A DNA stretch of 64,000 nt from Nitrospirota bacterium (GTDB taxonomy: Bacteria; Nitrospirota; Nitrospiria; Nitrospirales; Nitrospiraceae): assembly GCA_004296885.1 (NCBI GenBank), contig SCVN01000015.1, forward strand, positions 1 through 64,000, given 5' to 3'. The notes beneath the pieces were generated by a model, which saw only the letters and a list, made by a program, of their open reading frames with translations, did not search any database and was not told where the DNA came from. This document shows positions 7,817-17,029 of the stretch, in pieces (position 1 is the first letter of the stretch; every line of letters begins with the position of its first letter). A program made the position numbers and the translations under genes.

Positions 7817-8962
7817 CTATATTATTTCTAAGTTTGCCTGGAGCGCACCAGCCGCCTTCAAGGCCGCCAAAATGGCGACCAGGTCCCTCGGGGTCACCCC
7901 TACGGCGTTGAGAGCCCGGACCACTTCGCCCAGCGTGACCGTCTCATCCACTTGCATCAGCCGAGCCGGGTCTTCCTGAACCTGGGTCTCCTGGTTCTTG
8001 ATGACCTCCGTCTGCCCCGTGCTGTTCCCCAAGATGGACCCGTTCGGCTGCGATACGGAGACCGTATCCTTGACCGAGATGGTCAGGTTGCCGTGCGCGA
8101 TCGCGCAGGTGGAGAGCCGGACATATTCGCCCAGCACGACCGTCCCGGTGCGCTCGTTCACCACCACCTTGGCCGGAACATCCACGGTCACGTCCAGCGC
8201 TTCCAGCATGGCGATGTACTGCACGACCCGCCCCTGAAAACTGGCGGGCACGGCGGCACGCACCTGGGTGGAGTTGATTGGCAGGGCCGTCCCCGGTCCC
8301 AGCATGCTGTCGATCGCATCCGCCAGCCGGATCGAGGTCGTAAAGTCCGCCTGTCGCAGCATGATCGCAACCGAGTCCCAGCTGTCGATGTTGAGCGCCA
8401 ACTCCCTCTCCACGATGGCCCCGCTGGGCACCACCCCGGCCGCCTGGTGGTTCTTGGTCACCGTCGAACTTCCGCTGTTGGACCCGCCGCCCCCGCCCCC
8501 TCCGCCCAGAAACCCGCCGATGGAAATCGGCCCCTGCGCCACCGCGAAGACTTCCTGGTTCGGCGCCTTGAGCGGCGTCAGCAACAAGGTGCCCCCTTGC
8601 AAGCTCTTGGCATTGGCCATGGAGGACACGACGGCATCCAAGGTCATGCCCGGTTTGGCAAACGGCGGAAGCTTGGCCGTGACCATCACGGAGGCAATGT
8701 TCCTGGTCAGCAACTGGATGGGGTCGATGATTAGGTTGATCCCCATCTTGTTCAACATGGACATCATGGCCTGGATCGTGAACTGGCCGCCGATCACCTG
8801 ATCGCCGGTCTGGCCCAAGCCGACCACGAGGCCATACCCCAACAGCTGGTTCTCCCGCACCCCGTCGATCGTCGCGATGTCCTTGACCCGCGCCGCCTCC
8901 GCGGAACCGGCGGTCAGGGCCGCGACGATCATCATGATGCTGACGATGACACGCATGTTCAT
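7817..8962 (-). CDS. flgI: flagellar P-ring protein FlgI
   Basis: 381 residues with a Sec signal (VSIMMIVAALTAGSAEA), then the FlgI start RVKDIATIDGVRENQLLGYGLVVGL. It forms the periplasmic P ring around the rod, marking a two-membrane cell. The C-terminal LGEVVRALNAVGVTPRDLVAIL motif is typical. Oddity: a run of eight glycines followed by SNSGSS near residue 155, an apparent low-complexity insertion in a loop. GGGAG precedes the ATG. Confidence 0.95.
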   Translation of the reverse strand: MNMRVIVSIMMIVAALTAGSAEAARVKDIATIDGVRENQLLGYGLVVGLGQTGDQVIGGQFTIQAMMSMLNKMGINLIIDPIQLLTRNIASVMVTAKLPPFAKPGMTLDAVVSSMANAKSLQGGTLLLTPLKAPNQEVFAVAQGPISIGGFLGGGGGGGGSNSGSSTVTKNHQAAGVVPSGAIVERELALNIDSWDSVAIMLRQADFTTSIRLADAIDSMLGPGTALPINSTQVRAAVPASFQGRVVQYIAMLEALDVTVDVPAKVVVNERTGTVVLGEYVRLSTCAIAHGNLTISVKDTVSVSQPNGSILGNSTGQTEVIKNQETQVQEDPARLMQVDETVTLGEVVRALNAVGVTPRDLVAILAALKAAGALQANLEII

Positions 8963-8964
8963 GT

Positions 8965-9030
8965 TGTCTCCCGCGTCTCCCTGCCGGCTGCGTTCTGCTT
9001 TCCGCCTTCTGCCTTCCGCGCTCCGCCTTC
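8965..9030. repeat. heptamer tandem repeat, CCTTCCG family
   Basis: The spacer between flgH and flgI is made of imperfect 7-bp units (TTCCGCC, TTCTGCC, TTCCGCG, CTCCGCC). Only one clear arm is seen; the GCGTCTCCCTGCCGGC part does not form a long dyad with it. Confidence 0.5.
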
Positions 9031-9739
9031 AAAACGGATAGATATAATCAAGGACGCGCGTGAACCAGCCGGGCCGCTGCACTTCGTCCACGACGCCGAG
9101 CCCCGTATATTCGATCCTGGCGTCTGCGATCGACGACGAAAGCACCGTATTTCTCGTGTCCACGTCCACGCGACGGACCACGCCGCTGATCTTAAGCGTC
9201 TGCTTCTCGCTGTTCACCGTCACTTCCCGACGGCCTTCGATCCGCAAGTCCCCGTTCGGCATGAGTTCGGTGACGTGGGCGGACATGGTGCCGGTCAAGG
9301 TGTCGGCTCGATTGGTCGCGCCCTTCCCCGAGAACTTGTGCTTCGAACTGGCATCGATGCCCAACGAGTTGGCCTGAAATTTGTTCAAGACCATGGAGGG
9401 GAGCCCGATCGTATTGCCCGTCAAAGAGTTTTCCACCGCCGAGTCCCGTTCGGCGTTGGTGTCGGCGCTCTTGGACCCCTTGTGGCTTTCCTGAATCTTG
9501 ATCGTCAGGATGTCTCCCACCCGCATCGCCCGCAAGTCTTCATATAAGTACGCCCGTCCGTTCTCCTCCTGCCACAGAGACCCGAGCGTCTTCGGCGGCG
9601 GCAACGGCGGGATCATAATCTGCGAGCTGATCGGCGGCGGACTGAAGCAGCCGGCCAATAAGCCCATTGCCACGCACACCGTGCCCACCCCACCCCAACG
9701 TCTTAACCGTGAGTCTTGGCCCATACCATCCCGCTTCAT
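9029..9739 (-). CDS. flgH: flagellar L-ring lipoprotein FlgH
   Basis: About 236 residues from the ATG at 9739. A basic N terminus and hydrophobic stretch end in the lipobox LLAGC, then the FlgH-type segment SLWQEENGRAYLYEDLRAMRVGDILTIKI. It forms the outer-membrane L ring with FlgI as its neighbour. The frame extends upstream to 9802, but those residues are encoded by a repeat element (9738-9830) and would push the signal peptide inward. A GAGGG-preceded ATG at 9787 cannot be excluded. Confidence 0.92.
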   Translation of the reverse strand: MKRDGMGQDSRLRRWGGVGTVCVAMGLLAGCFSPPPISSQIMIPPLPPPKTLGSLWQEENGRAYLYEDLRAMRVGDILTIKIQESHKGSKSADTNAERDSAVENSLTGNTIGLPSMVLNKFQANSLGIDASSKHKFSGKGATNRADTLTGTMSAHVTELMPNGDLRIEGRREVTVNSEKQTLKISGVVRRVDVDTRNTVLSSSIADARIEYTGLGVVDEVQRPGWFTRVLDYIYPF

Positions 9740-9830
9740 AAGGCGTACGGCGTGAGACGTACGGGGACGCACCGTTCGCCTGGTCATGCCCCTATCCCTC
9801 ACGCCTCACCTTTCACGTTGCACGCCTTCT
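9738..9830. repeat. heptamer-dyad element, GTGAGAC/CTCACG family
   Basis: The left arm has GCGTACGGCGTGAGACGTACGG-type units; the right arm has CTCACGCCTCACC/TTTCACG units. It sits between flgA and flgH and overlaps the upstream extension of the flgH frame. Confidence 0.55.
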
Positions 9831-10659
9831 AAAATTCGACCCGGACCACGCCCGGCCCCACCACAATCCCGCGCACTTCCCGCTTGCTGTCCTGATTCAA
9901 GACCGTGACGGGCTGGCCCACATGACCGCTCATCTTGCTGGTCCCGCTGGCCTGGATCAGCAAGCCACCGTGCTTGAACTCAATCGTCACGTCTTCGCCT
10001 TTGTGGACGACTTCCGGAATGGCCAGCGAAGACATCCGCACGGGGGTTTCGGCCCGTATCGGCCGCGTCACGCGCTTGCCGACCGCCTGTTCCGCCTCGG
10101 TCAGAAAATCATGGCTCTCTCCCGGAAGCGGGAGCCTGGCGATGGTCAGATCCTCCGCCTCCAGGGTTTCCTGCGGCTGAACCGTCCGGGTCACGGTCAC
10201 GACGTCGGCCAACACGGTGATCTCCGCCAACACGCGGAGCGCCCGCACTTCCCTGCCGTCCACGAGCAACGCCACGTCGAACAGGCGCCGCCCGAAATTT
10301 TCCAGCAGGCCCCGCCCCTTCACCCGGACTTCGAGGATACCCGGCGCCACCGTCACCGGCTCATCCACATTGAGGATCTGGACTTCCACTTCTTCGGCCT
10401 TGCCCTTCAAACGCCGTTCGAGGTAAGTCCGCACGGCCTGCCGGAGTTGCTCCGACGTCACCTCCTGTACCACCACCTTAGACGTGACTGCGGGCTTCGC
10501 GGGGGTCACGGATGCGGCCTTGGGCTTTCCCTCCGGCAGCGGCTTTTTGCCCTCCGCGCCCTCCGCCGGCCCTCCTGCGAACAGCACCGCCGCCGCGAGC
10601 AGAACGAGCCGGCGAACCGCCACGGGCTTGAGCGATGCGGGCTGCATACATGAGGTCAT
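9829..10659 (-). CDS. flgA: P-ring assembly chaperone FlgA
   Basis: 276 residues: signal peptide (VLLAAAVLFAGGPAEGAEG), a Pro/Lys-rich linker, then a C-terminal SAF-like domain with VTRTVQPQETLEAEDL and the AVGKRVTRPIRAETPV pattern. The end, GTSKMSGHVGQPVTVLN, is conserved in FlgA. FlgA helps FlgI polymerise in the periplasm. GGAG lies just before the ATG. It is placed between flgG and flgH. Confidence 0.92.
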   Translation of the reverse strand: MTSCMQPASLKPVAVRRLVLLAAAVLFAGGPAEGAEGKKPLPEGKPKAASVTPAKPAVTSKVVVQEVTSEQLRQAVRTYLERRLKGKAEEVEVQILNVDEPVTVAPGILEVRVKGRGLLENFGRRLFDVALLVDGREVRALRVLAEITVLADVVTVTRTVQPQETLEAEDLTIARLPLPGESHDFLTEAEQAVGKRVTRPIRAETPVRMSSLAIPEVVHKGEDVTIEFKHGGLLIQASGTSKMSGHVGQPVTVLNQDSKREVRGIVVGPGVVRVEF

Positions 10660-10671
10660 GGGCGTCTCTCC

Positions 10672-11463
10672 TTACCGCCGCACGTTATTGGCCATGGACA
10701 TCATCTCATCGGCGGCCTGAATCGCTTTGGCGTTCACTTCATAGCTCCGCTGCGCGATGATCATCGACACCATTTCCTCCGCCAGGTTGACGTTGGAGCT
10801 CTCCAGATACCCCTGCTGGATCAAGCCGAAGCCGGTGGCGAATCCGCCCGTGCCTTGAATGGGAGGGCCGGAGGAGAAGCTGTTCAAGAACAAGTTGTTG
10901 CCCTGGGCGATCAACCCGGAGGGATTGTCGAAGCGGACGAGCTGGATCTGCCCGATCTGCGTGGCCTGCGTGACGCCCGGCAGCAGCACGGACACGGTGC
11001 CGTCCTGGGCAATGTCCACCTTGAGGGCCCCGGACGGGATCGTAATGACCGGGCTCAACTGATCGCCGTCCCCGCTGACCAAATTGCCGACATTGTCGCG
11101 CTTGAACGCCCCGTTGCGCGAATACATGATCGTCCCGTCCGGTCGCGTCACCTGGAAAAATCCGACGCCGTCGATCGCCAGGTCAAACTCGTTGTTGGTC
11201 TGCCGCATGTTGCCCTGGGCCCATTCTTTCGCCACCGTCGTCGTCCGCACTCCGCCGCCCACCTGGATGCCCACGGGATAAATGGAGACGTTGGACGAGT
11301 TGGTGCCGGGCATCCGCTGGATCTGGTAGAGGAGGTCGGCGAACTCCGCCCGGCTGCGCTTGAAGGCATTGGTGTTGACGTTGGCCAGATTGTTCGCGAT
11401 CACGTCGATGTTGACTTGCTGCGCGGTCATTCCGGTGGCCGCCGTCCACATGGCACGAATCAT
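10672..11463 (-). CDS. flgG: distal rod protein FlgG
   Basis: 263 residues. The N terminus MIRAMWTAATGMTAQQVNID with NNLANVNTNAFKRSRAEF is the FlgG signature; the C terminus (EEMVSMIIAQRSYEVNAKAIQAADEMM) is the axial helix. It forms the distal rod through the P and L rings. GGGAGG lies 5 nt before the ATG. It follows flgF, the usual pair. Confidence 0.96.
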   Translation of the reverse strand: MIRAMWTAATGMTAQQVNIDVIANNLANVNTNAFKRSRAEFADLLYQIQRMPGTNSSNVSIYPVGIQVGGGVRTTTVAKEWAQGNMRQTNNEFDLAIDGVGFFQVTRPDGTIMYSRNGAFKRDNVGNLVSGDGDQLSPVITIPSGALKVDIAQDGTVSVLLPGVTQATQIGQIQLVRFDNPSGLIAQGNNLFLNSFSSGPPIQGTGGFATGFGLIQQGYLESSNVNLAEEMVSMIIAQRSYEVNAKAIQAADEMMSMANNVRR

Positions 11464-11478
11464 CTTTTCCTCCCTGAG

Positions 11479-11550
11479 CGTATGGCGAATGGCTTATGGC
11501 TGATGGCTCGGAATCGGTCTCTTGCTGTCAGCCATTGGCTATCAGCTCTT
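11479..11550. repeat. heptamer-dyad element, GCTGATG family
   Basis: The left arm (11479-11508) has ATGGC/TATGGCTGATGGC units. The right arm (11524-11550) has CAGCCAT/TGGCTATCAGC units. The arms are complementary around a short loop. It lies in the flgF-flgG spacer. Confidence 0.65.
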
Positions 11551-11555
11551 TTCCG

Positions 11556-12326
11556 TTAGGTCGCCCGCCCCAGTTCCTGGATGGACGTCTCCGTCGTCTT
11601 GTCGAAGGTCATGAGCAGCTTTTGCGCTGATTCATAGCTGCGCATCACTTCGATGAGGCGGGCCATTTCCGCAAAGCTGTTGACGTTCGATTCCTCGATA
11701 TGTCCGGACAGCAACGCGACGTCCTTCACCGGCTTGGGATTCTGTCCCGAAAAGAAGCCTCCGCCGACCTGCAGCGGCGGCTGGTTCTCGGGAAACTCCA
11801 CCAGCTTGATCCGGGCCACCGTCGCATCGTCCACCTGGATGCGCCCGTCCGGCGCGACCTTGGCGTCGCCGGGCTTCAACACGATCGGCCCCTTGTCCCC
11901 CATGACCGCCGATCCGGCTTCCGTTACCAAGTGGCGCTTGTTATCGAGGTGAAAGGAGCCGTTCCGGGTATAGAGCACCCCGTGCGGGGTTTGCACTTCG
12001 AAAAATCCCTTGCCCTGGACGGCTAGGTCGAAGGGGTTGTCGGTTTTTTTCAGTTGCCCGCCGCCGAAGTTCGTCGCCAGATTGATCGACTGGACGAAGA
12101 CCCGTTCGTTGGCTCCTTGCGGCAGCCCGCCCATCACCGGCTGCTGATCCGCGCCTGGGCCGAACGAGCCGGCCAGCCGACCCGCGGTCCCCAAGATGGA
12201 CTGAAACACCGGCTCAACCCGTTTGAACCCGCCGGTTTTCAGGTTCGCGATGTTGTTCGACAGCACCTGAATCCGCTCTTCTTGAGCCAACGCGCCGGAC
12301 AGGATGGGGTAAATGCCTCGGTTCAT
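11556..12326 (-). CDS. flgF: proximal rod protein FlgF
   Basis: 256 residues from ATG 12326 (MNRGIYPILSGALAQEERIQ) with SNNIANLKTGGFKR, the axial N-terminal motif. The C-terminal helix is EMARLIEVMRSYESAQKLLMTFD. FlgF is a proximal rod subunit. The frame extends to 12425, but those residues lack the family start and cross the predicted transcription start, so they are excluded. It is the first gene of the hook/rod operon, led by a sigma-54 promoter at 12375-12391. Confidence 0.93.
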   Translation of the reverse strand: MNRGIYPILSGALAQEERIQVLSNNIANLKTGGFKRVEPVFQSILGTAGRLAGSFGPGADQQPVMGGLPQGANERVFVQSINLATNFGGGQLKKTDNPFDLAVQGKGFFEVQTPHGVLYTRNGSFHLDNKRHLVTEAGSAVMGDKGPIVLKPGDAKVAPDGRIQVDDATVARIKLVEFPENQPPLQVGGGFFSGQNPKPVKDVALLSGHIEESNVNSFAEMARLIEVMRSYESAQKLLMTFDKTTETSIQELGRAT

Positions 12327-12374
12327 CTCATGGCCCTTGATGGATGGTGTCTGCGATGATCTCGCCTGAACAAA

Positions 12375-12391
12375 AGCAATAGCCATGCCAT
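12375..12391 (-). promoter_or_regulatory. sigma-54 promoter of the flgF operon
   Basis: The minus strand reads TGGCAT-GGCTA-TTGCT, a close match to TGGCAC-N5-TTGCA with GG and GC ten bases apart. The predicted +1 near 12364 leaves a leader of about 38 nt before flgF. Confidence 0.8.
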
Positions 12392-12519
12392 GCACAGGAG
12401 TTGAGGGAGAGGAGGCAAGATGCAATGGGGACGGCCCTTGGCAGAAAGCCGACGGCCCCCCGCCCCCGGTCTGCTCCGCATCGATAGGCAGAACTTGCCC
12501 GGACAGGCACTTCTGTCCC

Positions 12520-12533
12520 GTCAGGAAACTGGC
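12520..12533. promoter_or_regulatory. possible activator site upstream of P-flgF
   Basis: GTCAGGAAACTGGC is an imperfect dyad resembling the Pseudomonas FleQ box (GTCA-N6-TGAC). Its centre is about 162 bp upstream of the predicted flgF start site, the same distance class as the dyads at 26628 and 45023. One arm is degenerate. Confidence 0.4.
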
Positions 12534-12594
12534 GGAGGCTCCGACAATGACAGGAAAAAGACAAGGGAGGAAGGAGACGGGACGGTCGGTTCGG

Positions 12595-15024
12595 TCAGGC
12601 CGATGTCAGCGCATTGCCCTTGGAGGAATCCGGCGCGCGGCCGACGAGGCCCGGCTTCCAGGATTCCAGCAGCTGACCCAACGAGGCCGGCGCCAGCGCA
12701 TGACTGAAATAATACCCCTGCATCTCGTTGCACCGTTGGGCCCTCAGAAAGGCCGCCTGGCCCTCGGTTTCCACGCCCTCCGCGACCACGTTGAGGTTCA
12801 GGCAATGGCCCAACGTAATGATCGCCTTGGTGATCGACGCATCGTTGGCATTGGTGGCGATGTCGCGCACGAAGGACTGGTCGATTTTCAACGTATTGAT
12901 CGGGAGCCGCTTCAGATACCCCAACGACGAGTACTCCGCGCCGAAATCGTCGATCGAGAGCCGGATCCCCATTGCGTGCAAGGCCTTCAGCATGGCGATG
13001 GTGCCTTCCGCATCTTGGATCAACAGGCTCTCGGTCAGCTCCAATTCGAGACTGCGGGGATCCAGCCCGGTTTCCCACAGGACCCGGGCGACCGTTTCCA
13101 CGAGATTCTTCTGCTGGAACTGACGCCGCGACAGATTCACGGCCACCCGAAGATGCGGGAACCCGCCATCCTGCCAGGCCTTGATTTGCGCGCAGGCGGT
13201 CCGCAGCACCCACTCGCCCAGCGGCACGATCAAGCCCGTTTCTTCCGCCAGTGGAATGAACTTGTCCGGCGACAGCATGCCTCGCTCCGGGTGCTGCCAG
13301 CGGACCAACGCCTCCACCCCCACCATGGTCCCGACCCGGAAATCCACCAGGGGCTGGTAATGCAGCACGAACTCCTGCCGCTGGAGCGCATGGCGCAAAC
13401 CCGTTTCCAGCGTCAACCGTTCGAACGACCGGGTATTCATTTCGGCCGCATAAAACCGGAAGACTCCGCCCTCCTCCTTGGCCGAGTACATGGCGGTATC
13501 GGCGCTCTTGATCAGCGCATCCCGGTCTTCGTGGTCGGTCGGATAGAGGGCGATCCCGACGCTCCCGGCCACAAAGACCTCGTGCCCGTCCAGCATCACC
13601 GGGACCGCCACGACGTCCAGGACCTTCTGCGCGATGCGGGCCGCATCCTCGGCGCCGGTAAGATCTTCGAGGATCACGGTAAACTCGTCCCCGCCCAGTC
13701 GGGACACCGTGTCCGTCGCGCGGACGCAGCCGCTCAGACGGATGGCAATGGTTTTCAAGAGAATGTCCCCGACCCCGTGGCCCAACGAATCGTTGACCAG
13801 CTTGAACCGATCCAGGTCCAGGAACAAGACCGCCACGAGACGGTCCGTGCGGCGGGCCCTGGCCAAGGCTTGCATGAGCAAATCCATAAACAGGCGGCGA
13901 TTGGGCAGTCCGGTCAAGGGATCGTAGTAGGCCAGATCGTCCAACCGCTGTTCGGCCAGCTTCCGTTGCGCGATGTCCCGCAGCAACCGACGGGATGCCC
14001 ATAATCCGAATCCGGTCAGCGGTACGATGAGCAGGAGCCCCATGCCGCCCACCGCCCAGACCAACCGGTTGATCGGCGCGTAGACTTGGTCGCGATCCCG
14101 CGGCACCAGGACCGTCCAGTCGAATCCGAGAAAGCTCCGGTAACTGGGGGTCCGCGCATAGCCGGTCACCACGGGACTCAACCGGCGGTAATGAGATTCC
14201 TCGACAAACCCCTGTGCGCCTGGCTCGCCCATCGCGGCCCGGACGACGGACGGGACCTTCAAGTCGAGCAGATTGCCGGCCGGCTGATCGTGCCGTGCCT
14301 GGTCTCCGGACTCGCTTAAAATCACACCGTTCTGATCCACGAGCAGCCAGTGCAACGCTTCGCCGTCCCGGCTCCCGTATCGAACGTTGCCCCCTTCGTC
14401 GATGATTGCGCGCAAACGGTCCAGGGCCACCAAGCCGGCCACCACCCCCAGGAACTCGCCGTCCTGCCCGCTCACCGGCGCGGAAAAGGTGACCCCGATG
14501 AGCCCGCCGCCCCCGGGGGCCTGTTGCGCGCGGCCCAGATGCACATGCTCCGTCTCGCTCACGGCGAGGAACCAGTCTTCCCCGCTCATGTCCCGGCCTC
14601 GTAATATCTCACGGCTGGCCGCCACCACGCGCCCCTGCGCATCGGTCAGACTCAACCAGGCGTAATTGTCGGAGACCTCCTGGTAGCGGCGCAGAACACC
14701 GGACTGCGCGTCCGGAGTTCCGTTCCTCAGCACCGCGTGGTCGGCCAGTGCGCGGATGTCCACGTAGCGCTCGAACAACAGGCTGTCGAGGCGATCCGCA
14801 ACGTCTGCCGCCGTGCCGGCCAACGCCGCCCCCCGTTCCTGGGTCATCGCCTGGCGCAAGGAGAACAGGGCATAGAGGCCCACCCCCAGCCCGACGACAA
14901 AACAAAGAATCAGAGCAAGCGGCAAGGCAACGCCATACCACTCGGACGGCACCGCTGCCGGTTCACGACCTGCCTGGGGACGTTGGGGCGCTACGTCGGA
15001 TGAGAACCCCTTCGATGACTCCAA
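12595..15024 (-). CDS. membrane cyclic-di-GMP enzyme (Cache-GGDEF-EAL)
   Basis: 809 residues from a TTG start preceded by AGGAG at 7 nt. Membrane helices at about 30-54 and 321-343 flank an extracytoplasmic Cache-like sensor (WFLAVSETEHVHLG, then a second LLVDQNGVILSES fold). GGDEF follows with an intact RLGGDEF and an RATD inhibitory site, then an EAL domain with VEALVRW and DDFGAEYSSLGYLK. Both catalytic motifs look intact, so it could make or break cyclic-di-GMP depending on signal. It lies between fliA and the flgF operon on the same strand, which suggests control of motility or of the FleQ-like regulator (inference). Confidence 0.9.
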   Translation of the reverse strand: MESSKGFSSDVAPQRPQAGREPAAVPSEWYGVALPLALILCFVVGLGVGLYALFSLRQAMTQERGAALAGTAADVADRLDSLLFERYVDIRALADHAVLRNGTPDAQSGVLRRYQEVSDNYAWLSLTDAQGRVVAASREILRGRDMSGEDWFLAVSETEHVHLGRAQQAPGGGGLIGVTFSAPVSGQDGEFLGVVAGLVALDRLRAIIDEGGNVRYGSRDGEALHWLLVDQNGVILSESGDQARHDQPAGNLLDLKVPSVVRAAMGEPGAQGFVEESHYRRLSPVVTGYARTPSYRSFLGFDWTVLVPRDRDQVYAPINRLVWAVGGMGLLLIVPLTGFGLWASRRLLRDIAQRKLAEQRLDDLAYYDPLTGLPNRRLFMDLLMQALARARRTDRLVAVLFLDLDRFKLVNDSLGHGVGDILLKTIAIRLSGCVRATDTVSRLGGDEFTVILEDLTGAEDAARIAQKVLDVVAVPVMLDGHEVFVAGSVGIALYPTDHEDRDALIKSADTAMYSAKEEGGVFRFYAAEMNTRSFERLTLETGLRHALQRQEFVLHYQPLVDFRVGTMVGVEALVRWQHPERGMLSPDKFIPLAEETGLIVPLGEWVLRTACAQIKAWQDGGFPHLRVAVNLSRRQFQQKNLVETVARVLWETGLDPRSLELELTESLLIQDAEGTIAMLKALHAMGIRLSIDDFGAEYSSLGYLKRLPINTLKIDQSFVRDIATNANDASITKAIITLGHCLNLNVVAEGVETEGQAAFLRAQRCNEMQGYYFSHALAPASLGQLLESWKPGLVGRAPDSSKGNALTSA

Positions 15025-15338
15025 TCGCGCGCTCCTCTTCTTTCAGGCAACCGGCTCCTCCGCCCTCGCGCGGGCCAGACATCGCCCTCGCCCGGACAGA
15101 CGGAACCCGTGGCAACGGACCCATCCCGGGCCACGCCGCCGCCCTCTCCGCAAATTCTTATTGAATGTCAGACTTCTTGTCGGTATCCGCAGGCGATTCC
15201 TAAAGAAGGGATGGGATACGGGCAGGGAACGGCCGGTAACCGGCAGGAACGAGCAGCGAGGAGAACGATGAATGCTGACGGCTGAACGGAGAGCACTGCT
15301 CCCTATTCATCGTTCATCATTCTACATTCATCATTCTG
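15025..15338. other. intergenic region between fliA and the GGDEF-EAL gene, with a heptamer-dyad element
   Basis: Positions 15261-15338 hold a GAACGATGAATG-type left arm and an ATTCATCGTTCATCATTC-type right arm, a long imperfect hairpin just beyond the fliA stop. A weak sigma-28-like pair on the minus strand (TTTAGGAA at 15197-15204, ACCGACAA at 15177-15184, 12-bp spacer) could serve the downstream gene but is a poor match. Nothing else is recognised. Confidence 0.5.
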
Positions 15339-16085
15339 TTAGAGCACCGACTGTAGTTTGGCCTTCAGGCGGAGAATCGCCTTGGCATGAATCTGACAGA
15401 CGCGGGACTCGGTCACCTTGAGCAGCCCGCCGATCTCTTTCATCGTCAGTTCCTCATAGTAATACAGGGTCAGGACCAGTCGTTCTTTTTCCGCCAACTG
15501 TTCGATCGCCTTGCCGATGATCTCGCGGATGTTGTCGTTGATCACCGTCGAGAGGGGATCCGGATGCTGCCGGTCGACCAGCATCCGCAGAATGCCGTGT
15601 CCGTCGGTTTCCTGCGAGCCCAGGTCCTGAATGCTCAGCAACACGGCGCCCTGGGATCGGGTGAGAAAATCGTCCAGTTCGGCCAGCGACAGACCCAAGG
15701 CTTTCGCGACTTCCTCGTCCGTCGGCGGGCGGCCGTGTTTTTTCTGCAGCTCCACGTGAGTCTTCTGCAAGAGTCCGATCCGTTCGTGCACGGAACGAGG
15801 CACCCAATCCATGGAGCGAATCTCATCCAGCATCGCGCCGCGAATCCGGAATTCCGCATAGGTTTTGAACTTCGCCTCGCGCGACGGGTCATACTTCTCC
15901 AGCGCGTCCATCAACCCGATCACCCCCACCGAAATCAGATCGTCGGCATCTAGGTGCGCCGGCAATCGGAACGCCAAACGATGGGCCATGGCCTTGATGA
16001 TCGGGGCGAATTCGCGGATCACCCGCTCGCGCTCCGCCTCCGAAGCGACGGCTTTCGAAGCTTTGGAATCGAGGACTGGGTTCAT
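15339..16085 (-). CDS. fliA: RNA polymerase sigma-28 factor FliA
   Basis: 248 residues with sigma region 2 (HLDADDLISVGVIGLMDALEKYDP, then FKTYAEFRIRGAMLDEIRSMDW) and region 4 (LTMKEIGGLLKVTESRVCQIHAKAILRLK). The IRSMDWVPRSV segment is typical of FliA. It directs late flagellar genes and is inhibited by FlgM. AAGGAG lies before the ATG. It closes the export-gate operon after flhF and flhG, the classic order. Confidence 0.96.
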   Translation of the reverse strand: MNPVLDSKASKAVASEAERERVIREFAPIIKAMAHRLAFRLPAHLDADDLISVGVIGLMDALEKYDPSREAKFKTYAEFRIRGAMLDEIRSMDWVPRSVHERIGLLQKTHVELQKKHGRPPTDEEVAKALGLSLAELDDFLTRSQGAVLLSIQDLGSQETDGHGILRMLVDRQHPDPLSTVINDNIREIIGKAIEQLAEKERLVLTLYYYEELTMKEIGGLLKVTESRVCQIHAKAILRLKAKLQSVL

Positions 16086-16129
16086 GGCGATTCTCCTTCA
16101 CTTCCCCGGAAACGTCCGGTTCATCCGTC

Positions 16130-17026
16130 TCAACCCTGGCTGATCAGGCTCTGCAGAAAAAACTGCACGGAGCCTTTGGGCGACTCGGCCACCCGCCACT
16201 GCGCCACCGTGCCGGCCAACCGTTGGAACTCCCGGCTGGCCGGAGCCTGGGGAAACAGGTCCAGCACGGCCCGTTGCCGGCGCACGGCCATCGGCACATA
16301 GTCGTCCGCGGGAATGGCTCCGACATAGTCGATGGAGATGTTCAGAAACCGGTCCGCGACCAAACCGATCTTCCGATACACCTCCGGTCCTTCCTCCCGG
16401 CGACGGACCATGTTCACCAACAAGCGAAAGCGTTTTTCGCTGAACCGGTTGGACAGGACTTTCATCAGGGCATAGGCATCCGTGATCGAGGTCGGCTCCG
16501 GGGACGCCACCACCATGATCTCCTGGGCCGCCACGGCGAAAAACAGGACATTGGACGAAATGCCGGCGCCCGTGTCGATCAGCAGCACATCCACGTCCTG
16601 CGCCAGCCGGTCGAATTCGTCCCGCAAGAGCTGCTGCTGGTCCGACGTCAACGCGGTCAGATCCTGGATTCCGGAGCTGGCCGGGAGAATTTGCACACCG
16701 GCCGGGCCCGTGAGGATGATCTCGTCCAAGCGCTTTTCCCCGGCCAGCACGTGCGCCAGGGTATAGGCCGGCACCAGCCCCAACAGCACGTCCAGGTTGG
16801 CCAATCCCAAATCCGCGTCCAATACCATGACCCGCTTGCCGGTCTGGGCCATAGCCAGGGCCAGATTCGCCACGACGTTCGTCTTGCCGACGCCGCCCTT
16901 CCCGCTGGTCACCGCAATGACCTGGACTCCCGAAGAACGATTCCGCCGTTCTTCGCACAACACGTCGCCCGCCAGCTCCCGCAACTTGGTCGCCTGATCC
17001 ACGTGGTCCTCCGTTCTACTCGTCAT
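16130..17026 (-). CDS. flhG: MinD-like flagellar number regulator FlhG/FleN
   Basis: About 298 residues with a deviant Walker A (SGKGGVGKT) near residue 40, DADLGLANLDVLLGL and the LLIDTGAGISSNVLFF switch region. FlhG/FleN is an ATPase that limits flagellar number; FleN does so by antagonising FleQ. A FleQ-like activator at 45189-46604 makes that pairing plausible. Upstream in-frame residues to 17107 are encoded by a repeat element, so ATG 17026 (MTSRTEDHVDQATKL) is chosen; ATG 17032 is possible. Confidence 0.92.
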   Translation of the reverse strand: MTSRTEDHVDQATKLRELAGDVLCEERRNRSSGVQVIAVTSGKGGVGKTNVVANLALAMAQTGKRVMVLDADLGLANLDVLLGLVPAYTLAHVLAGEKRLDEIILTGPAGVQILPASSGIQDLTALTSDQQQLLRDEFDRLAQDVDVLLIDTGAGISSNVLFFAVAAQEIMVVASPEPTSITDAYALMKVLSNRFSEKRFRLLVNMVRRREEGPEVYRKIGLVADRFLNISIDYVGAIPADDYVPMAVRRQRAVLDLFPQAPASREFQRLAGTVAQWRVAESPKGSVQFFLQSLISQG

Positions 17027-17029
17027 TCG

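Noticed and set aside
12385-14004. Plus-strand open frame of 539 codons opposite the GGDEF-EAL gene
   Set aside because: It lies wholly antisense to a protein with intact catalytic motifs; its Arg/Gln/His-rich composition is typical of a high-GC shadow frame.
15177-15204. Sigma-28-like promoter before the GGDEF-EAL gene
   Set aside because: Both hexamers match poorly, the spacer is 12 bp instead of 11, and about 145 nt separate it from the start codon.
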